Under the pieces are notes generated by a model, which was not told the DNA's origin, made no database searches, and saw only the letters and a list, made by a program, of their open reading frames with translations. Shown piece by piece: positions 7,398 through 9,511 of a stretch of DNA of 9,511 nt. Position 1 is the stretch's first letter, and every line of letters begins with the position of its first letter. The translations under genes and the position numbers were made by a program. Origin of the DNA: Citrobacter freundii (GTDB taxonomy: Bacteria; Bacteroidota; Bacteroidia; Chitinophagales; Chitinophagaceae); NCBI GenBank assembly GCA_003243445.1, contig QFQQ01000121.1:1-9511 (forward strand), in the 5' to 3' direction.

Positions 7398-7420
7398 TTT
7401 ATTATGTTCAAAATAATAAA
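7398..7420. promoter_or_regulatory. 8-bp inverted repeat over the regulator's -7 element
   Basis: TTTATTAT (7398-7405) is the exact reverse complement of ATAATAAA (7413-7420), separated by GTTCAAA. The repeat straddles the predicted -7 element and start region of the minus-strand regulator gene. A bound dimer here would block that promoter, so it is a candidate autoregulatory operator. The sequence is pure A/T in an AT-rich region, so chance is a real alternative. Confidence 0.3.
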
Positions 7421-7439
7421 AAGCGTTTCTAAAATACAA
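7409..7439 (-). promoter_or_regulatory. Probable promoter of the short AraC-type regulator
   Basis: On the minus strand, TTG (7439-7437) is followed after 20 nt by TTATTTTG (7416-7409). This is one mismatch from the Bacteroidota -7 consensus TAnnTTTG, with the usual 17-23 nt spacing. Transcription would begin about 10 nt upstream of the ATG at 7390, leaving a very short leader. That supports the ATG and rules out the TTG at 7411 as the start. Confidence 0.45.
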
Positions 7440-7650
7440 TCTCATTATAGAATAATTACTGAAAAAGTGCTGTTGTTTCTTTGTGTTTTTTTTATGTGTC
7501 ATTTTATTTGTTTTACAAATTAATATCGTTGATTAACAGGTTTTTAAGTATTTTTTTGATTTCCGTCCATCTCTATGTTTATTCCGAAATAAGTTGTGAT
7601 TTTTTTTGGAATTACTATGCTGTAAAATATTGCTGCCTGCATAAATAATA

Positions 7651-7679
7651 TTGAAATCGGTCTTTTATTTTTACTTTTG
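7651..7679 (+). promoter_or_regulatory. Flavobacterial-type promoter of the TPR/AraC regulator
   Basis: TTG at 7651-7653 and TACTTTTG at 7672-7679 match the Bacteroidota housekeeping consensus TTG-N(17-23)-TAnnTTTG, with 18 nt between them. The predicted transcription start falls about 20 nt before the ATG at 7706. A small inverted repeat, ATGAT-TTT-ATCAT (7687-7699), lies between promoter and start codon. Confidence 0.75.
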
Positions 7680-7705
7680 TGCGATAATGATTTTATCATA
7701 AAGTG

Positions 7706-9331
7706 ATGAAAATTAGAAAAAAAATTATTTTATTTTATTTGTTTATAGTATTTTTTAATGCCCATAGCCAGACTGTTCATTTTACAGAAGCCGGGGTTCT
7801 GGCTGAGTATGAAAAAACCGGCTCAGGCAATACCGACAGAATAAAGAAACTATATTATTACTCCAAAGCGAAATCCTATAAAAGAGGGATGCTTGCCGGG
7901 CTGCTGGAGCTACAAAAAATCTATCTTGAAAAGGGAGATCATACGGTTTCCCTAAAATTTGGCGATGAAGCAGAAAAACTTGCCATATTACTTGATGATA
8001 ATGAATCATTGAGCACCATCTATCTTTACAGAGGGCAAGCCTCGGCAATCTTAGGTTTGTTTAAAGAGGCAAAAACATACCTCAATAATTCTGTCCGCTA
8101 TGCTAATAAAATTGGTAATAAAGCCGAACTGCATTTGCAGCTTAGTACCATCTATGCCAATTTTGCCGGGATGTACGAAGGGGAAGAACATGCCAATGAT
8201 TCTATTGCACACTATATGCAAAAAAGCCTTCAAGTCATAGAACAGACTCCGGTGATTAATTTGAGCAGCTCCCAAAAAATAGATTATTATAATTTGCTAA
8301 TTACGGGCTACATGAATATGGGTACGCTTTATACTCATCTTCTTCAACCACCAGATTTGGATAAAGCAAAACCATATTTTGATAAAGCTTTGAAGTTCTC
8401 GGAAACAGAACCGGCATATTTCCAATCAATGGCCTTTGATGTTTATAAATCTGTCGGTGTTTTTTATAACATTAAAAGAGATTTTCGGAAAAGTGTCGTT
8501 TTTTTCGAAAAAGCATTAGAAATAGAAAAAACTGAAAGCAGGCCAAGATTGCGTTTGATGATTTATAGAGAAATTGCCGCTTCTTATGATTCGTTAAAAG
8601 ATATTTCTATGCAAAATCAATATCTTCAGTTATATTCTAAACTGAATGACAGTATTAAAAGAAGTGAAAAGCTTGCCATCATAGAAGAATCCAAACATCA
8701 AATAAGAAAGTCTGTAAATAATGCCAGGAACGATTATAGTAATAAGCTGCGGCTTGTTTTGATTTTTTCTTTTGTAATCGCCGGACTTGTTATTTTCGTA
8801 ATGTGGCTGTTTTTTTTGAAAAAAAATAATGCGAATAAAAACAATTACAATCTGCTTATTGATAAAATTAAAAAGAATCATATTGAAAATCAAATTCCGG
8901 AACAAAATGATGATAACCCCGGAAAAGGAACCGAAGCAGATCAGGAATCTAAAACTAAAATAAGCATCTCCACAGATACAGAAAGAAAAATCCTCAAAAA
9001 GTTAGAAGTGTTTGAGGAGTCTAACCGATTTTTAAAGAAAGATATCAGCCTTACATCACTGGCTCACCAACAAGGCACCAATCCAAAATATCTGTCGGAG
9101 ATTATCAGAATTCATAAGAGTCAGAACTTTAACGGATATATCAATAAGTTAAGAATTGATTATATTGTTAAAAAACTATACGAAAGCCCCAAATACCGGG
9201 AATATAAAATAAGCTATCTTGCCAGTGAGTGTGGTTATGCATCCCCACAGGTTTTTGTTATCGCTTTCAAAAAAGAAACGGGAGTGACTCCTTCTTATTT
9301 TATTGAGCGTCTGATTGATTATGCTGAATGA
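7706..9331 (+). CDS. Transmembrane TPR / AraC-type transcriptional regulator
   Basis: This is a 541-residue one-component regulator. It has an N-terminal signal or anchor (KIRKKIILFYLFIVFFNAHSQ-type, basic then hydrophobic, ending before about residue 22) and a periplasmic helical region of tetratricopeptide-like repeats (about 45-315; clearest at AKPYFDKALKFSE and SVVFFEKALEIEK). A charged, probably coiled-coil stretch follows (about 317-347), then a transmembrane segment (about 349-371), a polar cytoplasmic linker (about 372-420), and an AraC-type DNA-binding domain (about 423-537) with HTHs around LTSLAHQQGTNPKYLSEII and ISYLASECGYASPQVFVIA. The architecture, sensor outside and HTH inside, is common in Chryseobacterium-like genomes. 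A GTG at 7703 directly precedes the ATG at 7706; the ATG is the better start. The gene is transcribed away from the paralogous short regulator, has its own promoter and is closed by a strong terminator, so it is monocistronic. Its signal and targets are unknown; the neighbouring regulator and surface-protein genes are candidates. Confidence 0.93.
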   Translation: MKIRKKIILFYLFIVFFNAHSQTVHFTEAGVLAEYEKTGSGNTDRIKKLYYYSKAKSYKRGMLAGLLELQKIYLEKGDHTVSLKFGDEAEKLAILLDDNESLSTIYLYRGQASAILGLFKEAKTYLNNSVRYANKIGNKAELHLQLSTIYANFAGMYEGEEHANDSIAHYMQKSLQVIEQTPVINLSSSQKIDYYNLLITGYMNMGTLYTHLLQPPDLDKAKPYFDKALKFSETEPAYFQSMAFDVYKSVGVFYNIKRDFRKSVVFFEKALEIEKTESRPRLRLMIYREIAASYDSLKDISMQNQYLQLYSKLNDSIKRSEKLAIIEESKHQIRKSVNNARNDYSNKLRLVLIFSFVIAGLVIFVMWLFFLKKNNANKNNYNLLIDKIKKNHIENQIPEQNDDNPGKGTEADQESKTKISISTDTERKILKKLEVFEESNRFLKKDISLTSLAHQQGTNPKYLSEIIRIHKSQNFNGYINKLRIDYIVKKLYESPKYREYKISYLASECGYASPQVFVIAFKKETGVTPSYFIERLIDYAE

Positions 9332-9352
9332 ATGGTATTGCAGGGATAATGA

Positions 9353-9382
9353 AAAAGCCCGGATTGGATGGTCCGGGCTTTT
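9353..9382 (+). terminator. Strong intrinsic terminator after the TPR/AraC gene
   Basis: AAAAGCCCGGA (9353-9363) and TCCGGGCTTTT (9372-9382) are exact reverse complements, giving an 11-bp stem with an 8-nt loop. The GC core is flanked by an A-run and a T-run, the usual form of an intrinsic, potentially bidirectional terminator. It begins 22 nt after the TGA. Confidence 0.9.
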
Positions 9383-9392
9383 GCTTTATAAT

Positions 9393-9511
9393 TAGATTTT
9401 TCGGCTTCACTTCGTTTCGCTCAAAATGACAATTGAATTGGGATTAAGCCATTTGGATTTAGATTTTTCGGCTTCACTTTGTTTCGCTCAAAATGACAGT
9501 TGAATTGGGAT
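9393..9511 (+). repeat. Direct repeat of a 52-nt intergenic element, two copies
   Basis: Copies at 9393-9444 and 9460-9511 differ at only two positions and are separated by 15 unrelated bases, giving a 67-nt period. Each reads TAGATTTTTCGGCTTCACTT...CGCTCAAAATGACA...TTGAATTGGGAT. The second copy ends exactly at the window edge, so the series may continue. The core resembles the long-form repeats at 121-159 and 175-213, with AAAATGACA replacing AGGATGACA. No gene is visible here. Confidence 0.85.

Noticed and set aside
7391..7411. TTG start for the short regulator at 7411
   Set aside because: The TTG falls inside the predicted -7 element, upstream of the likely transcription start; the ATG at 7390 fits better.
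7227..7502. 91-codon minus-strand frame overlapping the start of the short regulator
   Set aside because: It is in another frame, is rich in Lys/Asn/His from AT-rich DNA, overlaps the regulator's promoter and N-terminus, and shows no domain.
7454..7623. Repeated AATTACT plus TGCTGT words in the divergent promoter region as a shared operator
   Set aside because: The spacing between the two words differs (7 versus 1 nt), and such words are expected by chance in AT-rich sequence.
7703..7705. GTG start one codon before the ATG of the TPR/AraC gene
   Set aside because: The adjacent ATG at 7706 gives the same protein minus one residue and is the more usual start.
9393..9511. CRISPR-like array
   Set aside because: Only two copies, 52 nt long with a 15-nt gap, related to dispersed repeats elsewhere in the window, and no cas gene; it does not have the form of an array.

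Overview
The window looks like chromosome from a Bacteroidota bacterium, most probably a flavobacterium of the Chryseobacterium/Elizabethkingia kind. The evidence is an AT-rich background, no Shine-Dalgarno sequences before the genes, a textbook flavobacterial promoter (TTG, 18 nt, TACTTTTG), a giant modular secreted protein with SD-repeat-like and Ig-like domains, membrane-bound TPR/AraC-type regulators, and families of short TTCGGCTTC...GCTCAggATGACA intergenic repeats at both ends. The genus is an inference from style; no marker gene is present.

Layout: 1-247 is gene-free and packed with short repeats in both orientations, some forming hairpins. 248-6133 (minus) is one huge gene for a 1961-residue exported protein: signal peptide, seven RCC1-type propeller blades, two tandem Ig-like repeats, a long central beta-rich region bracketed by two related cadherin-like domains, an SD-like domain apparently interrupted by a jelly-roll-like domain, three Cys-containing repeats, and a distinctive C-terminal module. 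6134-6571 is an intergenic leader with stacked inverted repeats. 6572-7390 (minus) encodes a short membrane-anchored AraC-type regulator. 7391-7705 is a divergent promoter region. 7706-9331 (plus) encodes a full-length periplasmic-TPR/transmembrane/AraC-type regulator, closed by a strong terminator at 9353-9382. 9393-9511 holds two copies of a 52-nt repeat related to those on the left.

The two regulators share a closely similar C-terminal DNA-binding domain (about half the residues identical by hand count) and a membrane segment, but only the long one has the TPR sensor region. They are divergently transcribed, and the short one lies directly upstream of the giant surface protein on the same strand. 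A reasonable but untested reading is that the long protein senses something in the periplasm, the short paralogue shares or competes for its DNA sites, and one output is the adhesin-like gene. There is no RNA gene, CRISPR array or transposase that I can support.
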